From: Cyanobacterium stanieri LEGE 03274
GTDB lineage: Bacteria > Cyanobacteriota > Cyanobacteriia > Cyanobacteriales > Cyanobacteriaceae
Length of the DNA stretch: 64,000 nucleotides
Reading direction: 5' to 3'
NCBI RefSeq assembly: GCF_015207825.1
Contig: NZ_JADEWC010000001.1
Coordinates: forward strand, 124,001-188,000
Part shown: positions 26,542 through 35,853 of the stretch, one piece after another
Layout of the letters: each line of letters begins with the position of its first letter
Position numbering within the stretch: the stretch's first letter is position 1
Program-made: the position numbers and the translations under genes
Notes under the pieces: model-generated
Database searches by the model: none
What the model was told of the DNA's origin: nothing
The model's input: only the letters and a program-made list of their open reading frames with translations

Positions 26542-28161
26542 TTAGGAATGATATTGGACGATTAATTGACTAGGTGAGGTGCGTCCTGCGGAGCATATCC
26601 TTTCGGGATCGCCCTTAATATTTATACCTCTATTATTAGCCTCTAAATGGCGTAAAATTTTATAAATAGCTTCTATTTCTTGAGGATCAACTTGATTAGC
26701 AATATCCGCAATTGTCAGAGAATTATTTGAGCTTTTAACTACTTCTAAAACCCTCTTTTGTAAATCTAAAATAGAAGCAGCTGCCTTTTTACCAGCCTCA
26801 ACCCCGGGTTGGTGGTAAGCATTAATATTAATTAAATAAGCATAGATACTAACAGCCCTTTCATAGAGTGCAATTAAAGCACCAATCATTTTTGGCGTAA
26901 CCTCATTAATAGTAACCGTAATGGAGTCCCTACCGTTGTCATAGAGAGCTTTTCTCGTACCCTGTAACAGCCCCGAAAGGTAATCACCACTGGTGATGTT
27001 TGGCTCTAACTCCAAGGAATTTCCAGCCCTATCTTTTAATACCTCAATAAAAGTAACAAAGAAATTGGCAACCCCTTCCCTCAACTGTTGCACATAGGCG
27101 TGTTGATCCGTTGAACCTTTGTTACCATATACAGCAATACCCTGATAAACTTTGTTTCCGTCCAAGTCTTCTTCTTTACCCAAAGACTCCATCACCAACT
27201 GTTGTAGATAACGGCTAAACAATAATAAACTATCTTTGTAGGGTAAAATTACCATGTCTTTTTCCCCCTTACCATTCCCTGCATAATACCAACCAAGGGC
27301 AAGAAGGGCGGCAGGATTTTTTTTCACATCGGGGATACGGGTAGCCATATCCATTTCCTTTGCCCCATCTAACATTCCTTGAATATCGATGCCTTCTAGG
27401 GCGGCAGGTAACAATCCCACGGCGGATAATTCTGAGGTGCGCCCCCCTACCCAATCAAACATGGCAAAACATTCTAGCCATTTTTCTTCCTGAACAATTT
27501 TATATAATTTACTGCTATCATCGGGCATGGTGATGGCTACGGCATAATCGGCAAAGTTTAAGCCTTTATCTGTATAGGCTTTTTTGGCTTCCAACATCCC
27601 GTTACGGGTTTCGGGAGTGCCTCCTGATTTACTGATTACTAATACTAGGGTAGTTTTTAGTTTATCTCCAATTTGGGCTAAGGTGCGATCGATTCCTGCG
27701 GGATCTGTGTTATCAATAAAGTGAATCTTTAAAGGAGGATGGGTTGTGGTGAGGGCAGAAGAAACAAATTGAGGGCCTAAAGCTGAGCCTCCAATACCAA
27801 TTGACAATAAATCGGTAAACTTTTCCCCATCAGGGGTGGTTATATTACCTGAATGAATATCCGTGGCAAATGCTTTTATTTTCGTCAAACTATCATTTAT
27901 TTCTTTTTTTATCTCCTGATTAGGGGCTATATCTACATTGCGTAACCAATAATGCCCCACCATTCTTTTTTCATCAGGATTAGCAATGGCGCCTTGCTCT
28001 AATTTTGCTACCGCCTCAAAAGCATCAACAAATTTTGGTTGTAAATTGTTGTAAAAATCATCATCAAAACCCATGCGACTTATATCAACATAAAGCCCTA
28101 AACCTTCGTGATAATAAAGCCAGTCTTGATAACGTTGCCACAATTGTAAATTATCCATCAT
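26542..28161 (-). CDS. pgi: Glucose-6-phosphate isomerase
   Basis: Interconverts glucose 6-phosphate and fructose 6-phosphate in the cytoplasm. 539 residues, close to the cyanobacterial norm (about 530). Sugar isomerase segments are clear: [55 protein letters not shown], and [18 protein letters not shown] with the catalytic histidine. Start ATG 28161, or the next ATG three bases in. It is followed by a hairpin repeat but no clear terminator. Confidence 0.96.
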   Translation of the reverse strand: MMDNLQLWQRYQDWLYYHEGLGLYVDISRMGFDDDFYNNLQPKFVDAFEAVAKLEQGAIANPDEKRMVGHYWLRNVDIAPNQEIKKEINDSLTKIKAFATDIHSGNITTPDGEKFTDLLSIGIGGSALGPQFVSSALTTTHPPLKIHFIDNTDPAGIDRTLAQIGDKLKTTLVLVISKSGGTPETRNGMLEAKKAYTDKGLNFADYAVAITMPDDSSKLYKIVQEEKWLECFAMFDWVGGRTSELSAVGLLPAALEGIDIQGMLDGAKEMDMATRIPDVKKNPAALLALGWYYAGNGKGEKDMVILPYKDSLLLFSRYLQQLVMESLGKEEDLDGNKVYQGIAVYGNKGSTDQHAYVQQLREGVANFFVTFIEVLKDRAGNSLELEPNITSGDYLSGLLQGTRKALYDNGRDSITVTINEVTPKMIGALIALYERAVSIYAYLININAYHQPGVEAGKKAAASILDLQKRVLEVVKSSNNSLTIADIANQVDPQEIEAIYKILRHLEANNRGINIKGDPERICSAGRTSPSQLIVQYHS

Positions 28162-28368
28162 CTTTTATTTAATCTGATTCTGTTCTTATTATGATCGACA
28201 ATCAACAGAAAACAACCTTGTTTTTAGTAAAATCAGTCAAGATTACTTTCTTTTAGTGATCGTTAATCTTTAATTAATTTATGCTAAAAGTATCAAATTA
28301 ACAGCATTTTTAATTTTTAACCTAACTCCTAAAACTCACCTTGATTCAAGTAATTTTGGTGATATACT

Positions 28369-28524
28369 CTAATTAAACTTAGCTTTTGCCCGTTGATAAA
28401 CTTCCACTGTAATAGTTACTTCTCCATTTTCTTGGGCAAACTTTTCAATCTTCTTTCTGGCGGCAGGGCGTACAAAAAAAGGTATTTCTTTCAATTTTGC
28501 TTCTGCTTCTGAAGTCCATTCCAT
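28369..28524 (-). CDS. Small PCP_red-domain (protochlorophyllide reductase C-terminal-like) protein
   Basis: A 51-residue frame, ATG 28524 to TAG at 28369: MEWTSEAEAKLKEIPFFVRP, AARKKIEKFAQENGEVTITV, EVYQRAKAKFN. The WTxEAExxLKxIPxFVRxxAR pattern is that of the PCP_red family (C-terminal region of the light-independent protochlorophyllide reductase ChlB subunit), found in cyanobacteria also as very small separate proteins. Probably soluble; function unknown, a link to pigment synthesis is inference. It is missed by length filters of 60 residues. Confidence 0.85.
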   Translation of the reverse strand: MEWTSEAEAKLKEIPFFVRPAARKKIEKFAQENGEVTITVEVYQRAKAKFN

Positions 28525-29233
28525 AAATTTTTTTGATTACTGATTATTTTGTAAGGCAATTGTACCTTGAAAAATATGGTAATTGAAAGTTACCATTGTT
28601 ACTTTTTTCTTTTAAAGCGGTGATGATTAAGCTGATTTCTATGCAAAACACAGAATAATTTGGCGTTGGTGAATTAAGATATAATTTTTAGTTTTGTTTG
28701 GCAATGGGGAATGGGCAATAGTAATAATAGTATAGTTTTAATACTATACACTTACTGTAATTTAATAATGTTTCATGCTCAAAATCAGCAATGCCAATAA
28801 TTTTAAGGTGTTAGCTATTGGGGTGTTTCTCATGTTGAACATTATTTTTTGTTTGGGAGGAGAATCAATAATGGTGAGAAATAATATTTTGACATTTTAA
28901 TTGTTAAGGTAATTCAATTATAGTTCACGCCACGATCCTTGCAATGGGATGATTAAAAAAATTTCTTTTTATTTACTCTATAATTTTTATTTTCTTATCA
29001 GTAGTAAATTATTTAGGTAAATGATAGGCTAGATTGTTTTTATTTCAATGATAAAGATTATTTTTTATAACTTGATGTATTACATTATGATTACGCTTAC
29101 ATCATACTTTGTAACATCAAATCAAGGATATTTTACAATATAAATACTTTTTTTCATAATGTATTTGTTATTACACCCATTTTATATAAATATGTTCTAA
29201 CATGTTCATAAATCTTAAGAAAATATTAAAAAT
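28525..29233. other. Long AT-rich intergenic region
   Basis: 709 bases without a convincing gene. It contains a heptamer repeat (28701-28720: GGCAATG, GGGAATG, GGCAATA) and next to it a 7-bp perfect hairpin GTATAGT/ACTATAC (28730-28749). The part from about 28960 on is extremely AT-rich and probably holds the promoter of the pentapeptide-repeat gene. No RNA gene could be recognised. Confidence 0.5.
28701..28749. repeat. Heptamer repeat with adjoining hairpin
   Basis: Three 7-base units of the GGCAATG/GGGAATG type directly followed by a perfect 7-bp inverted repeat GTATAGT-TTTAAT-ACTATAC at 28730-28749. No gene is adjacent within 175 bases. Confidence 0.6.
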
Positions 29234-30118
29234 ATGATTGACTTCCTAAGTTTTCTGGCTTCTAATAGTGTTTTGGAGTGGAATCAATGGAGAAAAGAAA
29301 ATCCTGATGTGATTCCAAATTTGAGTGGAGTTGATTTAACAAAAAGAGATTTAAAGAATATCAATCTTAGTTGGGCAATATTATCTGATACAAATTTGGC
29401 GGGAGTTAATTTAAATCAAGCTAATTGTAGTAATGCTAATTTTGAGGGGGCTAATTTAAGTGAAGCTATTATCCGCAAAAGTAATTTTAGCAAAGCAAAT
29501 ATGACTAATGTAACTTTAGTCAAAAGCAATATTAAGGACACAGATTTTAGTAATGCAAACTTAAAGAATGCAGACTTAACGAAAGCTAAATTAATCGAAT
29601 GTTATTTCATTAAAAGCCATTTAAAACTAGCTACTTTCACAGAAGCTAATTTGAGTAACTCCTATTTCACCCAAGGAAATTTAGAAGATGCAGATTTGAT
29701 GGGTTGCAATTTAAATAACGTTGATTTGAGTAATGTCAATGCGTCGGGGGCAAATTTTACAAAAGCTGATTTGACGGGAATAACTATCGAGGAGTGGATA
29801 ATCAGCAAAGCAACAAAACTTGATCAAGTTTATTGTAAGTATTTTTATGATGAATTACGGCAGAAGATAGGCAATGATACCTCTAAATTAATTAATTTTG
29901 AGATTTTAATGAATGAAAGCAATAAGAGTAATATAAGTAACTTAGATAATAGAGTTTCTGGCTATGATGATACTCCTGCACTATTAAACAGAAATATATC
30001 TTACATCAACAAAAAAGCTGATGAGGTGGATTTTAAACAAAAATATCTAAATTCTTCCATTAAAAGATTACAAAATAGATGGAAAAATTCTCGTGATTCA
30101 TTCGTTGTCAATGAATAG
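29234..30118 (+). CDS. Pentapeptide-repeat protein
   Basis: 294 residues. Residues about 30-190 consist of A(N/D)LxX repeats: DLTKRDLKNINLSWAILSDT, NLAGVNLNQANCSNANFEGA, NLKNADLTKAKL, NLEDADLMGCNLNNVDLSNV, NFTKADLTGI. These fold into a right-handed quadrilateral beta-helix. The C-terminal 100 residues are charged, non-repetitive and unrecognised. No signal peptide, so probably cytoplasmic. Pentapeptide-repeat proteins are numerous in cyanobacteria and mostly of unknown function. Start ATG 29234. Confidence 0.85.
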   Translation: MIDFLSFLASNSVLEWNQWRKENPDVIPNLSGVDLTKRDLKNINLSWAILSDTNLAGVNLNQANCSNANFEGANLSEAIIRKSNFSKANMTNVTLVKSNIKDTDFSNANLKNADLTKAKLIECYFIKSHLKLATFTEANLSNSYFTQGNLEDADLMGCNLNNVDLSNVNASGANFTKADLTGITIEEWIISKATKLDQVYCKYFYDELRQKIGNDTSKLINFEILMNESNKSNISNLDNRVSGYDDTPALLNRNISYINKKADEVDFKQKYLNSSIKRLQNRWKNSRDSFVVNE

Positions 30119-30285
30119 ACTAAAAGGGTTTGTTATTATTTGACTAACGTTGTGGAAAAAAAATGATTAGTCTTTGGTTTGGGGTGTTAGGTATCCAATT
30201 TTAAATAAAAAAAATCGTTATTTTCTTTTGTAAAAATAATAAAGATAAAGGCTAATTAAACTCACTATATAAGTAGTGCATCCGT

Positions 30286-31593
30286 TTAATCGTTAATATC
30301 AATTAATCTATTTTCTAAGTCATTTAACACTCGAATGCGGAAAGCAATTAAACTAATAACTACTCCCAAAAAAGAAAATAAACTATATTGTAAAGCCATA
30401 CCACTTCCCTCACCAGCACCAAAAATAAAGTTAAAAATTGAGCCACTATTAAAATACTTCTCGAAAACATTATCCGCTAAAAATCCCGAAATTAATAAAC
30501 CCACAGGAGACATTATCTGAGCTATAAAATAACGGGATGCAAATACCCTTCCTTGAATAGAAGGCTCAACCTTAGAAAGCCAAATTGATTGATTACAACT
30601 ACCAACCAAAGGAGCAAAAAAAGACATTAAAAAAGCTGATACCATCCAGAAAGAAGGAATTTGAAATATACCAATTAAAATACTGTTAAATTCTGTCAAA
30701 AAATTACCTAATAACAATCCTTTTACTCGATTTCTAAATCCTCTCCACAGAGTTAAACTGATTCCCCCCACTACTCCACCCATGCCCATAGCCCCTTGAA
30801 TCATAGCTAATATAGTTCCTGAGTTGTTAGTTCGAGCTAAAATCATAGCAGGAAATATACCCCAAGCAATGTTACTGACGAAATTAGTGATTAATAGGAA
30901 AATAAGTAAAGCTAGTAAACTAGAATTGTTGAAAATATAGCGAAAACCAAAAGTTAATTTATCTCTTAAGTTTTCCTGACAATTAAAGTTGTGAGTTGGT
31001 TGGGGTATCTTAACAATGATAACTGTGAAAATAGCAATAAAAAAGGTTAATAAATCAATAATTAAAATGCTACTTAACCCCTGTTGATAATAAAAAAAGG
31101 TTGCTAAAAAAGGGGCTAATATTTCTCCTGCAGAATAGGTTAAATAATCTTCCATTACTGTGGCTCTAGCATAATCTTTTTTTGGTACAATCATCGCCAT
31201 GGATGTGGAAAAAGCTAAGTCTTGAAAGTAGCTAAATAATCCGTTAACTGCGCCTGTACAATATAAATGCCAAATTTGTAAATTATCAGTGAGTAATAAG
31301 GTTAAAATTGCCATGGTGGAAATTCCTGCAACGGTATCCCCCAACATCATCAAATATTTACGGTTAAAACTATCTACGATTACCCCTGCAAATAAAGAAG
31401 CGATAATCCTTGGTGCTTGTACAAAGAAGATAATTAGTGCTAAAGGGGTAGCTTTTTCGGTGGCTTCCCATGCCCATAGGGTGATGGCAAAATTGGTCAT
31501 TTGTGTGCCAATGGTTGAGAGGGTAATGCCTACCCATAATGTTAAAAATGTGTTGAGATTTTTAGGTTTATTTACTAGTTTTTTTTTCAGCAT
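30286..31593 (-). CDS. MFS exporter, EntS-like (siderophore or drug efflux)
   Basis: 435 residues with about 12 membrane helices. The N-terminal half (LWVGITLSTIGTQMTNFAITLW, RIIASLFAGVIVDSFNRKYLMMLGDT) is typical of MFS_3/EntS-like exporters of siderophores and macrolides. It is the last gene of the minus-strand iron cluster and its start overlaps the DUF1636 gene by 26 bases, so it is translated with it. A role in siderophore export is inferred from this context. No siderophore synthesis genes are in the window. Confidence 0.83.
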   Translation of the reverse strand: MLKKKLVNKPKNLNTFLTLWVGITLSTIGTQMTNFAITLWAWEATEKATPLALIIFFVQAPRIIASLFAGVIVDSFNRKYLMMLGDTVAGISTMAILTLLLTDNLQIWHLYCTGAVNGLFSYFQDLAFSTSMAMIVPKKDYARATVMEDYLTYSAGEILAPFLATFFYYQQGLSSILIIDLLTFFIAIFTVIIVKIPQPTHNFNCQENLRDKLTFGFRYIFNNSSLLALLIFLLITNFVSNIAWGIFPAMILARTNNSGTILAMIQGAMGMGGVVGGISLTLWRGFRNRVKGLLLGNFLTEFNSILIGIFQIPSFWMVSAFLMSFFAPLVGSCNQSIWLSKVEPSIQGRVFASRYFIAQIMSPVGLLISGFLADNVFEKYFNSGSIFNFIFGAGEGSGMALQYSLFSFLGVVISLIAFRIRVLNDLENRLIDIND

Positions 31594-31963
31594 AGGTATC
31601 TACTGCGGGTACTCTGACGAGAAGTTTTTCTTTTAAAATTTCGGGTACTTTTGCGGGTAAGATATAGCCGTTTTCGCTTTCTGTATATAGTTCTCCAAAT
31701 TCTAATAAGGCTTGATAATATTCTTCTTGCAATGGGGGAATATTGACAAAATGATAGGTATATTTGTTATTAGCTAAAAATGATACTGCACAGGGTTGGT
31801 TACACGTCCATAAACAGCCACTTTTTATAATTTCTATGGATGATTGTTCTGCTTCTTTGATGAGGTTTTCATAAAGATAATATCCCCCTGTTTTCCCTTC
31901 TATTTTTTCTATTTCAGGGGATATTTGGCAGGATTTACAGATAAATAATTTTTCTTTTTTCAT
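31568..31963 (-). CDS. DUF1636 metal-binding protein (ferredoxin-like)
   Basis: 131 residues with conserved cysteines in the DUF1636 pattern: ICKSCQISPE near the N-terminus, GCLWTCNQPCAVSFL in the middle, followed by YHFVNIPP. Such proteins resemble thioredoxin-fold [2Fe-2S] ferredoxins and are often next to siderophore uptake genes in cyanobacteria. It may handle iron release or reduction after uptake; that is inference. It is eight bases downstream of the substrate-binding protein gene and overlaps the MFS gene. Confidence 0.8.
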   Translation of the reverse strand: MKKEKLFICKSCQISPEIEKIEGKTGGYYLYENLIKEAEQSSIEIIKSGCLWTCNQPCAVSFLANNKYTYHFVNIPPLQEEYYQALLEFGELYTESENGYILPAKVPEILKEKLLVRVPAVDTYAEKKTSK

Positions 31964-31970
31964 AATAATT

Positions 31971-32945
31971 TTAGTTAGTTTCTTCGGGTATTAAATACTT
32001 AAATAAATCGTCTAAAACTAGGTTAGCGGCGATCGCCCCTGAACCAATCCAATAACTAGGCACTTGATAAACTCGACCATTTTTCACGGCTTTGAGATTT
32101 TGCCAGAGGGGATCTTGCTGTAACTCGTCTAATTTCTCTTGTAATTCGGCATTGATTTCGGGGTCATTTTCTCCAGTCCAAATAAAAATGACATCCCCAT
32201 CGGCTTGGCTTAATGCTTCCTTGCTAATGCTCCTTTGAATGGGATTTCCTGCTATTTTTTGGGCTTCTTCTGCCCCAATATCCTGACTTTCGGGGCGTTG
32301 TAATCCTGCATCGGCGATGATGGTGCCGGGAAAGGAATCCCGTAGATAAAGGTTGATATTGTCGGGGTAAATCCTGACAATAGATATTTCGGTATCCTGG
32401 AGGCGATCGCCCATTTTTTCTTTAAAATCTGCTATTCTTCGGTCATATTCTGCCATTACTTGTTCCCCCACCTCTTTTTTGCCGATTACCTCGCTAAACT
32501 CTTTAAATACAGCTTTCCATTGACCGCTGTGGGCAAAATTAATTAGCACTGTAGGGGCAATTTGAGATAATTGGGGATAGATAGTGGCTTGATAGTCCGT
32601 ACCCACAATTAAATCAGGTTGTAATTCTAAAATCCTCTCTAAATTAGGCTCTCCCGAAAGCCCTATGTCTGTAACCTCCGTCAATTGTTCCTCTAAATGG
32701 ACTGTTAAACCCGAAAAAGGAACTCCCATGGGCTTAATTCCAAGGGCGATCGCATTTTCTGCCGTCACAAAATCAACAGATACCAAACTTTCCCAGTTTT
32801 CAGGAATACAAGTAATCCCCTCAGAATGTTCCACTTGCTGACAATTATTCTTAGAAAAAGACTCTAAATTATTATCAATATTTTGATTTTGACAACCTAA
32901 AAAGAAGAAACTTACAATTATTAAAAAGATATATTTTTTAGTCAT
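31971..32945 (-). CDS. Iron-siderophore ABC transporter substrate-binding lipoprotein (FecB-like)
   Basis: 324 residues. The N-terminus is a lipoprotein signal: MTKKYIFLIIVSFFFLGCQ, with C18 as the lipid-attachment site. The rest is a class III periplasmic binding protein: VVSVDFVTAENAIALGIKP-type opening (LVSVDFVTAENAIALGI), ERILELQPDLIVGTDYQA, IADAGLQRPE, VIFIWTGENDPE and VPSYWIGSGAIAANLVLDDL near the end. It should receive ferric siderophore from the TonB receptor and deliver it to the FecCD permeases. A 190-base gap separates it from the receptor gene. Confidence 0.9.
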   Translation of the reverse strand: MTKKYIFLIIVSFFFLGCQNQNIDNNLESFSKNNCQQVEHSEGITCIPENWESLVSVDFVTAENAIALGIKPMGVPFSGLTVHLEEQLTEVTDIGLSGEPNLERILELQPDLIVGTDYQATIYPQLSQIAPTVLINFAHSGQWKAVFKEFSEVIGKKEVGEQVMAEYDRRIADFKEKMGDRLQDTEISIVRIYPDNINLYLRDSFPGTIIADAGLQRPESQDIGAEEAQKIAGNPIQRSISKEALSQADGDVIFIWTGENDPEINAELQEKLDELQQDPLWQNLKAVKNGRVYQVPSYWIGSGAIAANLVLDDLFKYLIPEETN

Positions 32946-33048
32946 AAATTATTCATAAAATGAACAAATGTTATAAAAGATATTTTGGACAAAAGCTAAT
33001 TATTTCTTTATATAAGTGGAAGTAAATAATTACTATTAAAGTCCCCTC

Positions 33049-33068
33049 TCTCCCCTTTTAAGGGGAGA
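33049..33068. repeat. Perfect short hairpin between binding protein and receptor genes
   Basis: TCTCCCCTT (33049-33057) and AAGGGGAGA (33060-33068), a perfect 9-bp stem with a 2-base loop, at the end of the TonB receptor gene region. It resembles the G/C-run hairpins at 26499 and 42493; no T-run follows on the minus strand. Confidence 0.55.
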
Positions 33069-33136
33069 TATAGAAGACAAAGGAGTAGAGATTTAGGGGC
33101 AAAGCTGAGAAGTAATCATTTCAGTACGAATACAAA

Positions 33137-35641
33137 TTAAAAACGCCAAGAAAACTTACCCGAAACAGTAAAAGGAGCCCCTGGACGAGCAGAGAAAAAC
33201 TCCCCTGATTCAAAATAATTAGTATCAAATAAATTTTCGATATTAACTTGAGCATCCCAATTATCTCGCTTATAAAACAAAGCTAAATCCGTGCGAAAAT
33301 AACTAGGTAAAATATAAGTATTGTCTAAAGTGCCTTGCCTTTCCCCCACATAAAATAAGCCCAAACCGAAACCTAACCCTTGATAATTTCCTTCTTGGAC
33401 TTCATAAGTAGTCCATAAACTAAATTGATTAGAAGGGGCATTATCCAAAATATTACCTTCAAATCCGCTATTATCTCGATTGACAAAAGCATCTAAATGG
33501 CTAAATCCACCGATAACATTCCAGCCTGGTAAAACTTCCCCATTAACGAATACCTCAAAACCTCTGCTAGTTTGTTCCCCTGTTTGGATGCTTAATAAAG
33601 GATTGGTGGGGTCATCGGTACTGATGTTCTGTTTTTTAATGTCAAAAAATGCCGCCGTCACACTCAATCTATCTAGTAAATCAGCCTTAACACCTACCTC
33701 CCATTGTTGCCCAGTTTCAGGTTCAAAACTCGAGCCATCACCGTTACGACTAGCCCCAAAGCTAGGACGAAATGAACTGGTATAGGATGTATATAGGGAA
33801 ACATTCGGAATGGGTTTATAAACTAAACCAAAACGAGGGGAAATTTTGCTATCTGTTTGCTCAAATTCATCACGAGAATCACCCACAAAACCTGCTGTAC
33901 GGAATTGATAAGCATGATCATAACGTAATCCACCTAGGAAAATTAGGTTATTACTAAATTTAATTTGATCTTGTATATATACTGCAAAACGATTAACAAA
34001 ATCATCTCTAAAAAATTCATTTTCAATGTCATAGGGCACTCTAGTATAAACAGGATTAAAAATATTAATGCTAGGATAAGGATCGCTAAATTGAAACCCG
34101 GGGCGCTCGGATAAATGTTGATATTCAACCCCTAATAAAAGTTGGTGTTCAATATTTCCTGTGTTGAATTTACTTTCTAATTTAGCATCAGTAAATAAGC
34201 GATTATAATTCCCATCTGCTGCATAGGCTAGTCGGGGTAACTCCCCTGTTTGTTCATCGGGAAAATCATCAAAAAATGGGATATATCTTAGGGGTGTATA
34301 ATTGAGATATTGTAAATTATGCCGTGGGGCTAAATTATCATTAAATTGATGTTCAAAGTTATAACCGATAGTGAATTGTTGCTGACTAAATTCGGCAAAA
34401 TCTTCCCCTAAAAAACGATTTCTTGGTAAATCAATAATACCGTTTTCTGATACAGGTATTCCTTCATCATTGGTTTCACTAATATCAAAATATTGGGCAT
34501 AAATATTCAGAGAAGTTTGAGGACTTATATCCCATGTAATAGTAGGGGAAATAAAGATACTTCTTCCTTCTACAAAATCACGAAAACTGCCATAGTTTCT
34601 ATAGGCTAAATTAAAGCGATATTTAACGGTTTTATCTTCATTTAAAGGGCCACTTAAATCGATCGCACCTTTATAATTATCAAAACTGCCAACGGTGGCA
34701 GAAATTTCCGCAAAGGGATTTTCTAATGGTTGTTTTGGGGTTAAATTAACAATGCCCCCGGGTTCGGCCGCACCATATAATATGGAAGCAGGACCTTTTA
34801 AAACATCTACACTAGCCAAATCATCGGTTTGCAAAGGTGCAAGAGAAAAATAGGGAATACCATTACGATATAAATTTTCGTTGGTTCTAAATCCTCTGAT
34901 GGTAAAACCAGGGCCAAATCCACTGGTACCCCTACCCCCTGCCGAAACTACCCCTGGGATTGTCTCTAGGGCATCGCCTAATTCTTGTACGTTGCGATCG
35001 TCAATAACCCTTTCTGGTATAACTTGGATAGACTGAGGCACATCAATTAATGGGGTTTGTGTACCCGTGCCAGTGGTGGAATTGGGGGTAAAATAGCTCT
35101 CTGGTTGGGCTTCTTGGGTGGAAAATACTTCTATGTCAGGACTATTATTTTGAGCCATGAAAGTGGGGTTTTCGGTGGCGATGTTGATGGTTAAATCATT
35201 GGCGATGGAAGCGATGTTAACCTCTGGGGTTTGATTTTTACCAATGATGATAATCCTTAATCCGCCTTCGTCGGTGGAAAAGGCTTTTGTTTCTTGGATG
35301 GTTTCATGGGGATTGATTTGGATAAATTCTTGATCTTGGGATATTTTTAGATTATTAAAGTCAATAAAGATAGTATTTATATCACTAATTATTTGAGGTT
35401 GTGATATTTGATCCACAATATCATCAAGGGTAATAACAATCTTCTCGGAATTATTAACTACATTTAATGTGGTAATGGTTGATGATTGACTGGTTTTTGC
35501 TAATGGTTCGGCAATGGTTGATGATTGCTGAATTTTAGATTCCCCATTGCTGATTATTTCTTGAGCTATGGCTGACTGTGTATAGGTAAGGGCGATCGCA
35601 CTTATTACCCCCGAAGCCAAACAATAAGATCTCATTTTCAT
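33137..35641 (-). CDS. TonB-dependent siderophore receptor with N-terminal AMIN domain
   Basis: 834 residues. I chose ATG 35641 over a GTG at 35656 because AAGGAG lies at the right distance before it. A signal peptide (SYCLASGVISAIALTYTQSA) is followed by an AMIN domain (about 45-145), a plug domain (VPQSIQVIPERVIDDRNVQ, GFTIRGFRTNENLYRNGIP, SVDVLKGPASILYGAAEPGG) and a 22-strand outer-membrane barrel ending in FTVSGKFSWRF with aromatic last residue. Closest to FhuA/FecA-like siderophore receptors. AMIN domains may anchor the protein to peptidoglycan; the combination is known from cyanobacteria. tonB and exbBD are not in the window. Confidence 0.93.
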   Translation of the reverse strand: MKMRSYCLASGVISAIALTYTQSAIAQEIISNGESKIQQSSTIAEPLAKTSQSSTITTLNVVNNSEKIVITLDDIVDQISQPQIISDINTIFIDFNNLKISQDQEFIQINPHETIQETKAFSTDEGGLRIIIIGKNQTPEVNIASIANDLTINIATENPTFMAQNNSPDIEVFSTQEAQPESYFTPNSTTGTGTQTPLIDVPQSIQVIPERVIDDRNVQELGDALETIPGVVSAGGRGTSGFGPGFTIRGFRTNENLYRNGIPYFSLAPLQTDDLASVDVLKGPASILYGAAEPGGIVNLTPKQPLENPFAEISATVGSFDNYKGAIDLSGPLNEDKTVKYRFNLAYRNYGSFRDFVEGRSIFISPTITWDISPQTSLNIYAQYFDISETNDEGIPVSENGIIDLPRNRFLGEDFAEFSQQQFTIGYNFEHQFNDNLAPRHNLQYLNYTPLRYIPFFDDFPDEQTGELPRLAYAADGNYNRLFTDAKLESKFNTGNIEHQLLLGVEYQHLSERPGFQFSDPYPSINIFNPVYTRVPYDIENEFFRDDFVNRFAVYIQDQIKFSNNLIFLGGLRYDHAYQFRTAGFVGDSRDEFEQTDSKISPRFGLVYKPIPNVSLYTSYTSSFRPSFGASRNGDGSSFEPETGQQWEVGVKADLLDRLSVTAAFFDIKKQNISTDDPTNPLLSIQTGEQTSRGFEVFVNGEVLPGWNVIGGFSHLDAFVNRDNSGFEGNILDNAPSNQFSLWTTYEVQEGNYQGLGFGLGLFYVGERQGTLDNTYILPSYFRTDLALFYKRDNWDAQVNIENLFDTNYFESGEFFSARPGAPFTVSGKFSWRF

Positions 35642-35710
35642 CTTTATCTCCTTCACACTTATTGCATATATTTATCAGTTAAATTAACAGTGTAAGGAAT
35701 TTGGATTTTT

Positions 35711-35741
35711 TTTTCTTATCCAAAATGAAATTTTCTTATCC
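35711..35741 (-). promoter_or_regulatory. Two direct repeats 20 bp apart upstream of the TonB receptor
   Basis: The 11-mer TTTTCTTATCC (plus strand) occurs at 35711-35721 and again at 35731-35741, identical and exactly 20 bases apart, that is on one face of the helix over two turns. It is about 70-100 bases upstream of the receptor start. AraC-family dimers or paired HTH domains bind such direct repeats, and the AraC/PchR-type gene is the adjacent upstream gene. Operator function is inference. Confidence 0.5.
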
Positions 35742-35853
35742 TAAACGGATTTTTTTTCAAATTCATTAAATCAATGTGAAGATAGTCTTTGTTCATGAAG
35801 ACGACAAACTTTATTTTCGTTTGCGTACCTTTGTATTAAATATCAAGTATGGA

